Shown here: in pieces, positions 36,803-45,579 of the stretch
How the letters are laid out: the number at the start of each line of letters is the position of its first letter
Numbering within the stretch: the first letter of the stretch is position 1
Made by a program: the position numbers and the translations under genes
Assembly: GCF_023015905.1 (NCBI RefSeq)
Contig: NZ_JALKBD010000009.1
Location: forward strand, 124,001 to 188,000
Direction of reading: 5' to 3'
Length of the DNA: 64,000 bases
Source: Arenibacter sp. F20364
GTDB taxonomy: Bacteria; Bacteroidota; Bacteroidia; Flavobacteriales; Flavobacteriaceae
Notes under the pieces: model-generated
Databases searched by the model: none
Told to the model about the DNA's origin: nothing
Seen by the model: only the letters and a program-made list of their open reading frames with translations

Positions 36803-37984
36803 ATGAAAGAGGATTATTTTAAATACCAGGCCCAAACTTCGGCCCACCCTTTGGCTTTGGAAATTTCACATGCGAAAGGAAGTTATATCTTCGACACTGA
36901 CGGAAAGGCCCATCTCGATTTTGTTGCCGGAGTTTCCGCTTGTAGCTTGGGGCATTGCCACCCAAGAGTGGTAGCTGCCATTCAGGAGCAAGCGCAAAAG
37001 TATATGCACGTTATGGTCTATGGCGAGTACATCCAAGAACCGGCTGTTGCCTATACCAAGCTCCTGGCAAGTCTTCTCCCTGCTCCCTTAGAAACCACTT
37101 ATTTGGTAAATTCAGGAACAGAGGCTATTGAGGGCGCTTTAAAATTAGCTAGACGCTTTACGGGAAGAAGCCAAATTATTGCAGCTCGGCATGCATACCA
37201 CGGTAATACTATGGGAAGTCTAAGCATAATGGGCTTTGAGGAGCGGAAAAGCGCCTTTAGACCCCTTATACCAGACGTTGGTTTTATTCGCTTTAATTCA
37301 GAGGAGGATTTACTGTCAATAACCGATAAAACGGCTGCTGTTGTTTTGGAAACCATCCAGGGAGGTGCTGGTTTTATATTACCGGAGAACGGGTATTTAA
37401 AAAAGGTCCGTGAAAGGTGCACGGCTGTGGGTGCCATGTTAATTTTGGACGAGATCCAACCTGGATTTGGACGAACGGGAAAATTATTTGCTTTTGAACA
37501 TTTTGATTGTATTCCGGATATTTTGGTAATCGGAAAGGGCATGGCCGGTGGAATGCCGGTAGGGGCATTTGTGGCTTCCAACCAAATGATGCAAGCACTT
37601 ATAGAAAATCCAAAACTTGGCCATATTACCACCTTTGGAGGCAATCCTGTAATTGCAGCGGCCTGTCTGGCCACTTTGCAGGAAATAACAGAAAGCAGCC
37701 TTATCCAAGAATCCTTGGAAAAGGAAACTCTTTTTAGAAAACATTTGCAGCACCCATTGATAAAAGAAATTAGAGGTAAAGGACTGATGTTGGCTTTAAT
37801 GATGGAAAAACCTGAAGTAGCCAATGAAGTAATCCTTAAATGTGCGGAGAAAGGACTTATATTATTCTGGCTGCTTTTTGAACCAAATGCAATTCGCATA
37901 TCACCGCCATTGACCATTAGCAATCAGGAAATTAGCCATGGCTGTGCTCAAATTTTAGAGGTATTAAATGACCTTAAACAATAA
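36803..37984 (+). CDS. Class III aminotransferase
   Basis: A 393-residue PLP enzyme of the acetylornithine/ornithine/GABA aminotransferase class. The PLP region is VNSGTEAIEGALKLARRFTG, the catalytic Asp lies in LILDEIQPGFGRTGKLFAFEH and the Schiff-base Lys in LVIGKGMAGGMPVGAF. The substrate site cannot be told from sequence. It is not the N-acetylornithine enzyme on clear grounds, and a separate rocD exists at 57255. The start is 5 bases after the OstA-like stop, so it is translated from the same mRNA. Confidence 0.9.
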   Translation: MKEDYFKYQAQTSAHPLALEISHAKGSYIFDTDGKAHLDFVAGVSACSLGHCHPRVVAAIQEQAQKYMHVMVYGEYIQEPAVAYTKLLASLLPAPLETTYLVNSGTEAIEGALKLARRFTGRSQIIAARHAYHGNTMGSLSIMGFEERKSAFRPLIPDVGFIRFNSEEDLLSITDKTAAVVLETIQGGAGFILPENGYLKKVRERCTAVGAMLILDEIQPGFGRTGKLFAFEHFDCIPDILVIGKGMAGGMPVGAFVASNQMMQALIENPKLGHITTFGGNPVIAAACLATLQEITESSLIQESLEKETLFRKHLQHPLIKEIRGKGLMLALMMEKPEVANEVILKCAEKGLILFWLLFEPNAIRISPPLTISNQEISHGCAQILEVLNDLKQ

Positions 37985-38079
37985 ATTGTTAACTAATTTG
38001 TTAATATAATAGACCAAATCTGTCGGAATTAAGAGCCTCAAAAGACTACTTTAGTTCCAATGAATAACTAGAAGTTCCT

Positions 38080-39480
38080 ATGGCATTAGAACCAAACGAG
38101 AGACCAGGGCAACCAATTGCTAAGTTTGAATCCATGCTCAAGACAGATGATGTCTATTTCTTTGACGCGGAAGATTTTCAAGATATTATTCACCACTACC
38201 TCAATAATGGTAAAATTGCATTGGCCAAAAAAGCCATTAAAATCGGCCTGCAACAGCATCCGGACAGTGTAGAACTCAAATTGTTATCCATAGAAGTACT
38301 TGTTTTTGAAAATAATCTGGAACTAGCAGAGAAAATGTTGGATGAGCTACAGGTTATAGATAGCAATAATGAGGAAATATATATTCAAAGAGCCAATATT
38401 TATTCCAAGAAGGATAATCACGAAGCAGCCGTATCTCTTTTGACCCATGCATTAAATTTAACTGATGACAGTTTTGACATCCATTCCTTGCTTGGAATGG
38501 AATATTTGTTCATGGATAATTTTGAGGATGCCAAACAGAATTTCATGATGTGCGTATCCTTCGATGAAGAGGATTACTCATCCCTGTACAATGTTATTTA
38601 CTGTTTTGAATTTCTTGAGGATTTTGACGGTGCCATCGTGTACCTTAATGATTATCTGGAACGAAATCCTTATTGCGAAGTAGCGTGGCACCAATTGGGC
38701 AAAATGTATTTCACAAAGAAGATGTACAAGGAAGCCATAACGGCTTTTGACTTTGCCATTATTTCTGATGACACTTTTATCGGTGCTTATTTTGAGAAAG
38801 GCAAAGTATTGGAAAAATTGGGCAAGTACAACGAAGCCATTGAAAATTATGAGACCACAATTGCCATTGAGGATCCAACTTCACATGCCTATTTAAGGAT
38901 TGGAAGATGCCATGAAAAATTGAAAAATGATGAATTGGCAAAATCCTATTATTACAGAACTGTTCACGAAGATCCTTTGTTGGATAAGGGCTGGTTGGCA
39001 ATAACCGATTACTACATTAGACAGAATGATCATAAAAAAGCGCTGTATTACATCAATAAAGCTATAAATATTGATGGGGAAAATTCCAAGTACTGGAAAA
39101 AATGTGGAAAGATACATGCGGCCTTAAAAAATAACGACGAGGCCTACTATGCGTATCAGATGGCTGTAGACCTTGGCAATTACGAATTTGACACATGGTT
39201 TCATTGGGCAGATGTAGCGGTACAAAACCTGGACGTTCATGCCGCCATAGAAATATTGCTTCAAGGCCATGAATTTTACCCTCAGCGATGTGAAATGCAA
39301 TATAAGATGGCTGGATTCTATCTGCTTATCAGTGATTTTCCCAGAGCCCAATATAGGTTGATCAACGCCCTGAAAATAGACCTCGACCAACTACACTTAT
39401 TTGAGGACGAGTTTCCCCAATTCTTCAAGACGGATTGGGCCCAAAACTTAATTGAAGATGTAAAAAAAGCTTCCAGATAA
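38080..39480 (+). CDS. Tetratricopeptide-repeat protein
   Basis: A 466-residue cytoplasmic protein made of TPR-like helix pairs from about residue 20 to 440. Examples are AWHQLGKMYFTKKMYKEAITAFDFAI, AYFEKGKVLEKLGKYNEAIENYETTI and AYLRIGRCHEKLKNDELAKSYYYRTV. No signal peptide, membrane helix or catalytic domain is present. It should act as a protein-interaction scaffold. It lies between the aminotransferase and the two PopT genes in the same direction, as in other Flavobacteriaceae. The partner is unknown. Confidence 0.9.
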   Translation: MALEPNERPGQPIAKFESMLKTDDVYFFDAEDFQDIIHHYLNNGKIALAKKAIKIGLQQHPDSVELKLLSIEVLVFENNLELAEKMLDELQVIDSNNEEIYIQRANIYSKKDNHEAAVSLLTHALNLTDDSFDIHSLLGMEYLFMDNFEDAKQNFMMCVSFDEEDYSSLYNVIYCFEFLEDFDGAIVYLNDYLERNPYCEVAWHQLGKMYFTKKMYKEAITAFDFAIISDDTFIGAYFEKGKVLEKLGKYNEAIENYETTIAIEDPTSHAYLRIGRCHEKLKNDELAKSYYYRTVHEDPLLDKGWLAITDYYIRQNDHKKALYYINKAINIDGENSKYWKKCGKIHAALKNNDEAYYAYQMAVDLGNYEFDTWFHWADVAVQNLDVHAAIEILLQGHEFYPQRCEMQYKMAGFYLLISDFPRAQYRLINALKIDLDQLHLFEDEFPQFFKTDWAQNLIEDVKKASR

Positions 39481-39486
39481 ATAAAC

Positions 39487-39494
39487 TATTTTTG
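39487..39494 (+). promoter_or_regulatory. Candidate -7 box (TATTTTTG) for the popT pair
   Basis: An exact TANNTTTG match ends 14 bases before the ATG at 39509, just after the TPR gene stop. It suggests an own promoter for the DUF368 pair and aroE. Confidence 0.45.
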
Positions 39495-39508
39495 TTTTTT
39501 TATCATTT

Positions 39509-40426
39509 ATGGAAAATCGCAATCTTTTACAATACATTTTTATATCATTAAAGGGAATGGCTATGGGTGCCGCGGACGTTGTGCCTGGTGTATCAGGAGG
39601 GACCATTGCTTTTATATCCGGTATTTACGAAGAACTCATCACCAGTATTAACAACGTAAACATATCTCTTTTAAACACTTTAAGAAAGGAAGGTTTTTGG
39701 GCTTTTTGGACCAAACTTAATGGTAATTTTCTACTTGCCCTTCTTTTAGGTATCGCTATTAGCGTCCTCTCCCTGGCCAAACTTATTAGTTGGTTAATGG
39801 AGAACGAACCCATTCCCCTATGGTCCTTTTTCTTTGGTCTGGTAGTAGCAAGTATAATATTGGTGGGCAAGGAAATAAAAAATTGGAATTTGGCCGCAAT
39901 ATTAATATTGATCCTGGGTGCTTCCATTGCTTTTTACGTTACACAGTTGCCCCCTTCCGAAAATTCGGCCTCCCTCCCCTATTTGTTCTTTTCAGGGGCG
40001 TTGGCCATATGCGCTATGATTCTACCTGGTATATCCGGAGCTTTCATCCTTGTACTCTTAGGTTCCTACAAAACCGTACTGGATGCAGTTCACGAACGCG
40101 ATCTTAAGATTGTAATCACTGTAGGACTAGGAGCCATTTTTGGACTATTGAGTTTTGCAAAACTTCTAAAATGGATGTTCACCAATTATAAAAATCTAAC
40201 CTTGGCATTGCTTACCGGATTTATCTTGGGTTCCTTGAATAAAATTTGGCCCTGGAAAGAAGTCCTGGAGACCAAAATGTTCGGGGACAAAATAATTACG
40301 ATTAAAGATAGGAACATATCACCCTTTTCTTTTGACGGAGACTCCCAATTAATAAGTGCAATTATTCTCTCATTACTTGGTTTTTCCCTTATTTTTATAC
40401 TGGAAAAATTGGCCGCTAAAAAATAA
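39509..40426 (+). CDS. popT: DUF368 polyprenyl-phosphate transporter, copy 1
   Basis: A 305-residue polytopic membrane protein of the DUF368 family. Members of the family (PopT) recycle undecaprenyl phosphate back across the cytoplasmic membrane for cell-wall and glycan synthesis. Two related motifs are seen: GAADVVPGVSGGTIAFISG (about 18-36) and CAMILPGISGAFILVLLGSY (about 166-185), the inverted repeats of the family. About eight helices. A close paralogue follows after 14 bases. Both copies in one operon with aroE is the usual flavobacterial order. Confidence 0.92.
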   Translation: MENRNLLQYIFISLKGMAMGAADVVPGVSGGTIAFISGIYEELITSINNVNISLLNTLRKEGFWAFWTKLNGNFLLALLLGIAISVLSLAKLISWLMENEPIPLWSFFFGLVVASIILVGKEIKNWNLAAILILILGASIAFYVTQLPPSENSASLPYLFFSGALAICAMILPGISGAFILVLLGSYKTVLDAVHERDLKIVITVGLGAIFGLLSFAKLLKWMFTNYKNLTLALLTGFILGSLNKIWPWKEVLETKMFGDKIITIKDRNISPFSFDGDSQLISAIILSLLGFSLIFILEKLAAKK

Positions 40427-40440
40427 ACGCCCAACCCCAA

Positions 40441-41454
40441 ATGAGAAACCCCAGAACATTCACGGATAAATTTTTCCTTGTCATCAAGGGCTTATTTATG
40501 GGTGCAGCTAATAAAGTTCCTGGCGTATCCGGAGGTATTGTCGCTTTTGTAGGGGGATTTTATGAAGAGTTCATTTATTCGCTTCAAAAAATAAACGGAA
40601 AAGCCTTTAAACTCCTGATCAGTGGAAGGTTAAAAAGTTTCTACCGCTATACCAACGGTCAGTTTTTAACACTCCTTATTTTTGGTATGTTGGTGAGTTA
40701 TTTCAGTGTATCCAAAATTTTGGATTATTTTTTGGAACGAAATGAGCTCTTTGTGTGGTCAGCTTTTTTTGGAATGATATTGGGCTCCATTTACTTCATA
40801 GGAAAGGACTTTGGACATTGGGGAAAAAAGACCATCCCGGCAGGAATAATCGGTTTAATCATTGGTATTTCCATTAGCTTCCTTAATCCTGCTACACAAA
40901 ACGACAATTTAATCTTCATATTCTTTTGTGGCATTATCAGTGTCTCGGGCATGACCTTGCCCGGACTTTCTGGATCGTTTATATTGATCCTTTTGGGTAA
41001 TTATGTGCTGCTTTTGGTAGACTCCGTAAACGCACTTTATGATACCTTCTCTGAAATCATAAGGGGCGACTACAGTTTTATCAGCAATCCAACACGGCTG
41101 GACACCTTGAAAATTTTGGCGGTTTTCACCACGGGATCTGCCGCAGGACTCGTAACCCTTTCCCACCTTTTGTCCTACGTACTAAAACATTTCAGACATT
41201 TAACCACAGCGGTAATAATAGGTTTTATAACAGGCTCGTTAGGAGTGGTATGGCCATGGAAACGGACATTATTTAAAACGGACGTCAATGGTAATTTACT
41301 CTTGGACACGAACAACAACCCGATAATCAAGAATTATGAAAGGTATCTGCCACATTTGGGATCTTCTGAGACTTGGTGGGCCATTTTTTTTATATTTTTC
41401 GGGATATTAATTTTATTAGGATTAGACTGGTATGGAAAAAACAGAAAGAGATAA
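40441..41454 (+). CDS. popT: DUF368 polyprenyl-phosphate transporter, copy 2
   Basis: A 337-residue paralogue of the preceding gene. The repeat motifs are GAANKVPGVSGGIVAFVGG (about 21-39) and SGMTLPGLSGSFILILLGNY (about 168-187). Compared with copy 1 it has Asn for Asp at the first motif (AANKVP against AADVVP) and an extended C-terminal part with a polar loop (TDVNGNLLLDTNNNP). The copies have thus diverged and may carry different lipids or work as a pair. It overlaps aroE by 23 bases. Confidence 0.92.
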   Translation: MRNPRTFTDKFFLVIKGLFMGAANKVPGVSGGIVAFVGGFYEEFIYSLQKINGKAFKLLISGRLKSFYRYTNGQFLTLLIFGMLVSYFSVSKILDYFLERNELFVWSAFFGMILGSIYFIGKDFGHWGKKTIPAGIIGLIIGISISFLNPATQNDNLIFIFFCGIISVSGMTLPGLSGSFILILLGNYVLLLVDSVNALYDTFSEIIRGDYSFISNPTRLDTLKILAVFTTGSAAGLVTLSHLLSYVLKHFRHLTTAVIIGFITGSLGVVWPWKRTLFKTDVNGNLLLDTNNNPIIKNYERYLPHLGSSETWWAIFFIFFGILILLGLDWYGKNRKR

Positions 41455-42184
41455 AATTAGATTTGGTTTAATCGGAAAAAATATTTCCTATTCGTTTTCA
41501 AGGGGTTATTTTACCAAAAAGTTTTCTGAAATGGGGTTGAAAAGGCATTCATACGAAAATTTTGACATGGAGCGTATTGATATGTTCAAGGATCTATTGG
41601 AACCAAACGGCAACATAAAAGGTTTTAACGTTACCATTCCGTACAAAGAACAGATTATGCCCTTTTTGTCCAAAATAGACCCGGAAGCCCAGGCCATTGG
41701 CGCTGTAAATACCATTAAGATCAATGGGAATAAGACCGAAGGTTTTAACACGGACGCCTATGGTTTTCAAAAATCCATAGAACCCTATCTTAAGGAGCAC
41801 CATAAAAAGGCCCTCATCCTTGGCACCGGTGGGGCCTCCAAGGCTGTGGCTTTTGTACTTAATAAATTGGGTATATCCCATAAATTTGTTTCAAGAAATC
41901 CCAAGGACAACCAGCTCAATTACACAGATCTCAACCAAGAAGTATTGTTGCAGCATACGGTAATCATCAATTGCACTCCCCTTGGCACCTACCCCAACAT
42001 TCAAGACAAACCCGACATTCCCTACAACTTTATCACCAGCCATCATTTGCTTTTCGACCTTATTTACAATCCGGAAAAAACTGCTTTTTTATTGGCTGGT
42101 GAGCAGCATGGCGGTAAAATAAGTAATGGTTCCAAAATGCTTCAATTTCAGGCCGAAAAATCCTGGGAGATATGGAATTCATAG
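41432..42184 (+). CDS. aroE: Shikimate 5-dehydrogenase AroE
   Basis: Reduces 3-dehydroshikimate to shikimate with NADPH, for aromatic amino acid synthesis. The 250-residue protein has GLIGKNISYSFSRGYF at the N-terminus (substrate Ser residues), VTIPYKEQI with the catalytic Lys (about 72), NTDAYGF with the partner Asp (about 106) and the nucleotide loop LGTGGASKAVAFVL (about 129-142). It is slightly short but all key residues are present. The start ATG lies 23 bases inside the popT copy 2 gene, so the two are coupled. Confidence 0.94.
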   Translation: MEKTERDKIRFGLIGKNISYSFSRGYFTKKFSEMGLKRHSYENFDMERIDMFKDLLEPNGNIKGFNVTIPYKEQIMPFLSKIDPEAQAIGAVNTIKINGNKTEGFNTDAYGFQKSIEPYLKEHHKKALILGTGGASKAVAFVLNKLGISHKFVSRNPKDNQLNYTDLNQEVLLQHTVIINCTPLGTYPNIQDKPDIPYNFITSHHLLFDLIYNPEKTAFLLAGEQHGGKISNGSKMLQFQAEKSWEIWNS

Positions 42185-42263
42185 CATATTAAGCGTCTAG
42201 GTTACCTAAAACCAAAAAAACACCTAAATCCCCTACCCAAAAAACCTTAAAAAGAAGTTTCAT

Positions 42264-42271
42264 TACCTTTG
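42264..42271 (+). promoter_or_regulatory. Candidate -7 box (TACCTTTG) for the DUF349 gene
   Basis: An exact TANNTTTG match 64 bases before the ATG at 42336. With an AT-rich leader of about 58 bases, this is the likely promoter after the aroE operon. Confidence 0.4.
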
Positions 42272-42335
42272 ATATATCTACGGATGTAATTTTATTTCCG
42301 TACATTACATTTAGAAAGCTATAAACATTCATAAA

Positions 42336-44534
42336 ATGTTAGAAGATAAAGAAGATAAACTACAGAATAACGTAGATACAAAGGAAACCTCGGAAAACAC
42401 CGAACCAATAAATAATTCGGATGCCGGGAATGCATCAAAATCCAATCCCGCCCCTGAGACCAATGAAACGGATTCTGGAAATAGTACAGAGGATTTGGCT
42501 ATAGAACAAAGTTCATCTTCTGAATCCGAAACTAATGACGAAGGTCAGGCCCAAGAAACTTCGACCCAAACGGTCAAGGAAAAAGTAGAATCCATTGAAG
42601 AAAACGATACTGCCAAAGGTACGGTTGAAGATGCTACTACCAGCGAAAAGTCCGACGAGCGAACTGAGAAAAAAGAGGAAGATGTTCAGGAGGAAATAGA
42701 TGAATCCAACGCAGAGGATGCGGAGGATTCCGACAACCTCCAGAGACACCATATCCCTATGCCGGATTACCACGCTATGTCCATGGAAAATTTGGTTGGT
42801 GAACTTCAACGATTGGTAAGGAATGAAAAGGTACAAGCCATTAAAAAGCATGTTGATGGAATCAAATATGAATTCGATCAGAAATTTCAGGAGTTTATAG
42901 ATGAAAAGAAGGAGGACTTTGTTAATAGTGGTGGAAACGAAATAGATTTTCGATACAATTCTGTTACCAAAAGACAATTCAACGAGGTCTATTCAGATTA
43001 CCGGGAAAAAAGAAATAGTTATTATAAAAACCTGGAGCAGGGCCTTAAATCCAATCTTACCCAAAGACTGGAAATAATCAACGAACTTAAGGCATTGGTG
43101 AACGTTGAAGAAGATATAAACACAACTTATAAAAATTTTAAAGATCTTCAGGAGCGCTGGAAAAATGCGGGCCCTATTCCACGTGCCAATTACAACGATG
43201 TTTGGCGAACATACCACCACCATATTGAAATATTTTATGACTTCCTTCATTTAAACAGGGAGCTGAGGGATCTGGACTTTAAGCACAACTACGAGGAGAA
43301 ACTAAAGATTGTAGAGCGGGCCGAAGAGTTGGTCCAAATAGAGGATTTAAACAAGGCTTTTCAAGAACTACAGACCCTGCATAAAATCTGGAAGGAAGAT
43401 ATAGGCCCCGTTGGCAAAGAACACAGGGAAGAGATATGGGAACGTTTTAGCAATGCCACCAAATTACTGCACCAAAGAAGACAGGAGTATTACAAAGACC
43501 TAGAGAAGGTCTACGAACAAAACCTGGAAAAGAAAAACGAAATCATCCAGTCCATAAGCTCAATAGCCACCCATATAGCCTCAAGTCACAAGGAGTTACA
43601 ACAACAAATAAGGGAAGTTGAAAAATTACGTGATTCTTTCTTTAAGGCGGGGAAAGTGCCCCAGAAAGTTAATGAGAAGACCTGGGCAAGTTTTAAGGAT
43701 GCGGTACGTGAGTTTAATAGGAACAAGAACAACTACTACAAAAATCTAAAGAAGGACCAACAGGCTAATCTAGATAAAAAAAGGGCTTTGTTAGAGGTTG
43801 CGGTTTCCTTGAAGGATAGTGAAGAATGGGATACTACCACCCAGGAAATGAAAAGAATTCAGAACGAATGGAAGAAAATCGGGCATGTCCCCAGAAAATA
43901 CTCCGACAAAATTTGGAAGGAGTTCAAATCTGCATGCAATCACTACTTTGACCGTTTACACGCACTAAAAAATGAAGCCCACAAGGAAGAGATCGAGAAT
44001 TTAGACCGGAAAAATGCATGTCTGGAAAATTTAAAGAGTTTCGAACTAAGCGGTGATAAGAATAAGGATCTGGCTACTATCAAAGAGTTTATTTCAGAAT
44101 GGAAAGAGGCCGGTAGGGTTCCTTTCAATAAAAAAAGTATAAATGCCAAGTTCAACAAAATTCTCGATGCACTTTTCAAGAAATTGAATGTCAACAGACA
44201 AGAGGCGGAATTGCTGAAATACGGAAATAAAATACAGCAGCTAGCCAATAATGACAACGACTACGCAATATCCAATGAACGTACTTTTATCAGAAGAAAA
44301 ATAGATGAAAGTAAAAGTGAAATTAGGCAATTGGAAAACAATCTTCAATTCTTTTCCAATGCTTCCGAGGACAACCCCTTGGTCAAGGAGGTAGTTAAAA
44401 ACATAAACAACCACAAGGAATCGTTGGCAACATGGAAAGCCAAACTTAAAAAGCTTAACATCCTGGAAAACAATTTGATTAAAGAGGCCGAAGAAGCGGA
44501 AAATGAGGAAGATTCCTCCGAGGAAGAAGAATAG
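42336..44534 (+). CDS. DUF349 repeat protein with acidic N-terminus
   Basis: A 732-residue protein. Residues 1-about 130 are low-complexity and very acidic (Glu, Asp, Ser, Thr, Asn), probably disordered. From about 145 to 700 there are at least five DUF349 repeats of about 70-75 residues. Each is a helical hairpin with an LQ/IQ-x-x-W-K-x-x-G-P/H-V/I-P pattern followed by a W-x-x-F/Y helix (ERWKNAGPIPRANYNDVW, KIWKEDIGPVGKEHREEIWERF, NEWKKIGHVPRKYSDKIWKEF). The C-terminus is acidic again. No enzyme motif. The family is found in Bacteroidota and some Proteobacteria and its role is unsettled. Placed just after aroE. Confidence 0.9.
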   Translation: MLEDKEDKLQNNVDTKETSENTEPINNSDAGNASKSNPAPETNETDSGNSTEDLAIEQSSSSESETNDEGQAQETSTQTVKEKVESIEENDTAKGTVEDATTSEKSDERTEKKEEDVQEEIDESNAEDAEDSDNLQRHHIPMPDYHAMSMENLVGELQRLVRNEKVQAIKKHVDGIKYEFDQKFQEFIDEKKEDFVNSGGNEIDFRYNSVTKRQFNEVYSDYREKRNSYYKNLEQGLKSNLTQRLEIINELKALVNVEEDINTTYKNFKDLQERWKNAGPIPRANYNDVWRTYHHHIEIFYDFLHLNRELRDLDFKHNYEEKLKIVERAEELVQIEDLNKAFQELQTLHKIWKEDIGPVGKEHREEIWERFSNATKLLHQRRQEYYKDLEKVYEQNLEKKNEIIQSISSIATHIASSHKELQQQIREVEKLRDSFFKAGKVPQKVNEKTWASFKDAVREFNRNKNNYYKNLKKDQQANLDKKRALLEVAVSLKDSEEWDTTTQEMKRIQNEWKKIGHVPRKYSDKIWKEFKSACNHYFDRLHALKNEAHKEEIENLDRKNACLENLKSFELSGDKNKDLATIKEFISEWKEAGRVPFNKKSINAKFNKILDALFKKLNVNRQEAELLKYGNKIQQLANNDNDYAISNERTFIRRKIDESKSEIRQLENNLQFFSNASEDNPLVKEVVKNINNHKESLATWKAKLKKLNILENNLIKEAEEAENEEDSSEEEE

Positions 44535-44595
44535 ACCCCTTCAACCCAAAAGAATTTTAAAATAGAAGCATATTAGTAAAAATAAGGTTAGCGCA

Positions 44596-45450
44596 ATGAT
44601 GGCTTTATGGTTTGTTATTTCGCTAACAAGCTGTGGGACGCCTAGAATAATTGTAAAAGAAACAGCTAAGGCCATTTCCAACCCCTTACCGTTGCCCAAT
44701 GTAGTATTTGTTATCACCAAAGAGGATCCAAACCTCAGCGATTCGCTATTGATCGGTACAATAGCCACCAAACATAATACTTTCACGGGAGATTGCAATC
44801 TTCGACAGGTTAAACAGGCATCAGAAAAAGAGGCGAAAGAAATTGGTGGTAATTTACTGTTCATCACAAAGCATAAGCTTCCTAACAAGCTATTAAACCC
44901 TTGCCATAGAATAAGGGGGAATATCTATTCCGTGCCCAATCCTGAAGCCTTTGAAAAAGAAATTCTTTGGAATTCTGTTAGAAAACTCAAAGTGTCAGAC
45001 TTCAAGGGATCAACAGAGAACAGGCCTTTTGTTGCGGCCACCAACGCCTATTTTGGCTATAGCACTAGAATAGATTCTGAAGAAAACATGGTCATTATAG
45101 AGGTTAACACCTATTTCGATTGCCATTCATCTTATTTCAAAAATGGGCACAACCACGCCCTGATATTAAATCACGAACAAATCCATTTTGACATTACCGA
45201 AATATACGCCAGGAAATTTATTCAAAGGTTGCACTATGAGATAAAAAATTTCAATGACCTTGTAAAGAAAGCGGAGCTGATAGGCGATGAAGTCAACCAA
45301 GAACTCCAATTAAAACAGGATGCATATGATGCTGCAGTATATAGCAATCTATCAAAACAATCCTATTGGGATAAATGGACAGAAACGGCCTTGAAAGAAC
45401 TGGTTATGTATAAAACAAAAACTATTAGCAGACCATATAAGGGAGATTAA
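44596..45450 (+). CDS. Lipoprotein with HExxH motif (DUF922-like)
   Basis: A 284-residue product with a short hydrophobic N-terminus ending in LTSC (Cys13), i.e. a lipobox. The second half resembles DUF922, a secreted zinc-protease-like family: LILNHEQIHFDITEIYARKF carries His193-Glu194-x2-His197. I do not recognise the first half (about 20-115). From the ATG at 44596 the signal has no Lys or Arg before the hydrophobic run. The frame stays open upstream to 44566, where a Lys-rich n-region could be reached only by a rare start such as ATT at 44572. Function is inferred only from the motif. It converges on rny across a perfect palindrome. Confidence 0.75.
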   Translation: MMALWFVISLTSCGTPRIIVKETAKAISNPLPLPNVVFVITKEDPNLSDSLLIGTIATKHNTFTGDCNLRQVKQASEKEAKEIGGNLLFITKHKLPNKLLNPCHRIRGNIYSVPNPEAFEKEILWNSVRKLKVSDFKGSTENRPFVAATNAYFGYSTRIDSEENMVIIEVNTYFDCHSSYFKNGHNHALILNHEQIHFDITEIYARKFIQRLHYEIKNFNDLVKKAELIGDEVNQELQLKQDAYDAAVYSNLSKQSYWDKWTETALKELVMYKTKTISRPYKGD

Positions 45451-45517
45451 TAGAATTATCTTAAAACCTACAAAGGCTGTTCACAAATAATCAAATCCCT
45501 GGTGGGTATTTCATAAA

Positions 45518-45565
45518 ATAAGCCTCCCCAAAAAAGAACTATAGTTCTTTTTTGGGGAGGCTTAT
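45518..45565. repeat. Perfect 48-bp palindrome between convergent genes
   Basis: The 24-base left arm (45518-45541) and right arm (45542-45565) are exact complements with no spacer. From outside in, each arm reads an ATAAGCC flank, CTCCCC, six As (six Ts on the right) and GAACTA at the centre. In RNA it folds to a hairpin of about 22 bp with a four-base loop. It sits between the ends of the HExxH lipoprotein gene (45450, plus) and rny (45580, minus), so a bidirectional terminator is likely. The T runs, however, lie inside the stem, not after it, and neither outer flank carries a T run on the transcribed strand. Confidence 0.85.
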
Positions 45566-45579
45566 AAAAATTATATCTT

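Noticed and set aside
37099-37923. A 274-codon open frame on the minus strand opposite the class III aminotransferase gene
   Set aside because: It is a shadow of the plus-strand gene, which has all PLP motifs and a tight operon position. The antisense product is rich in Pro/Ser/Lys without any family pattern.
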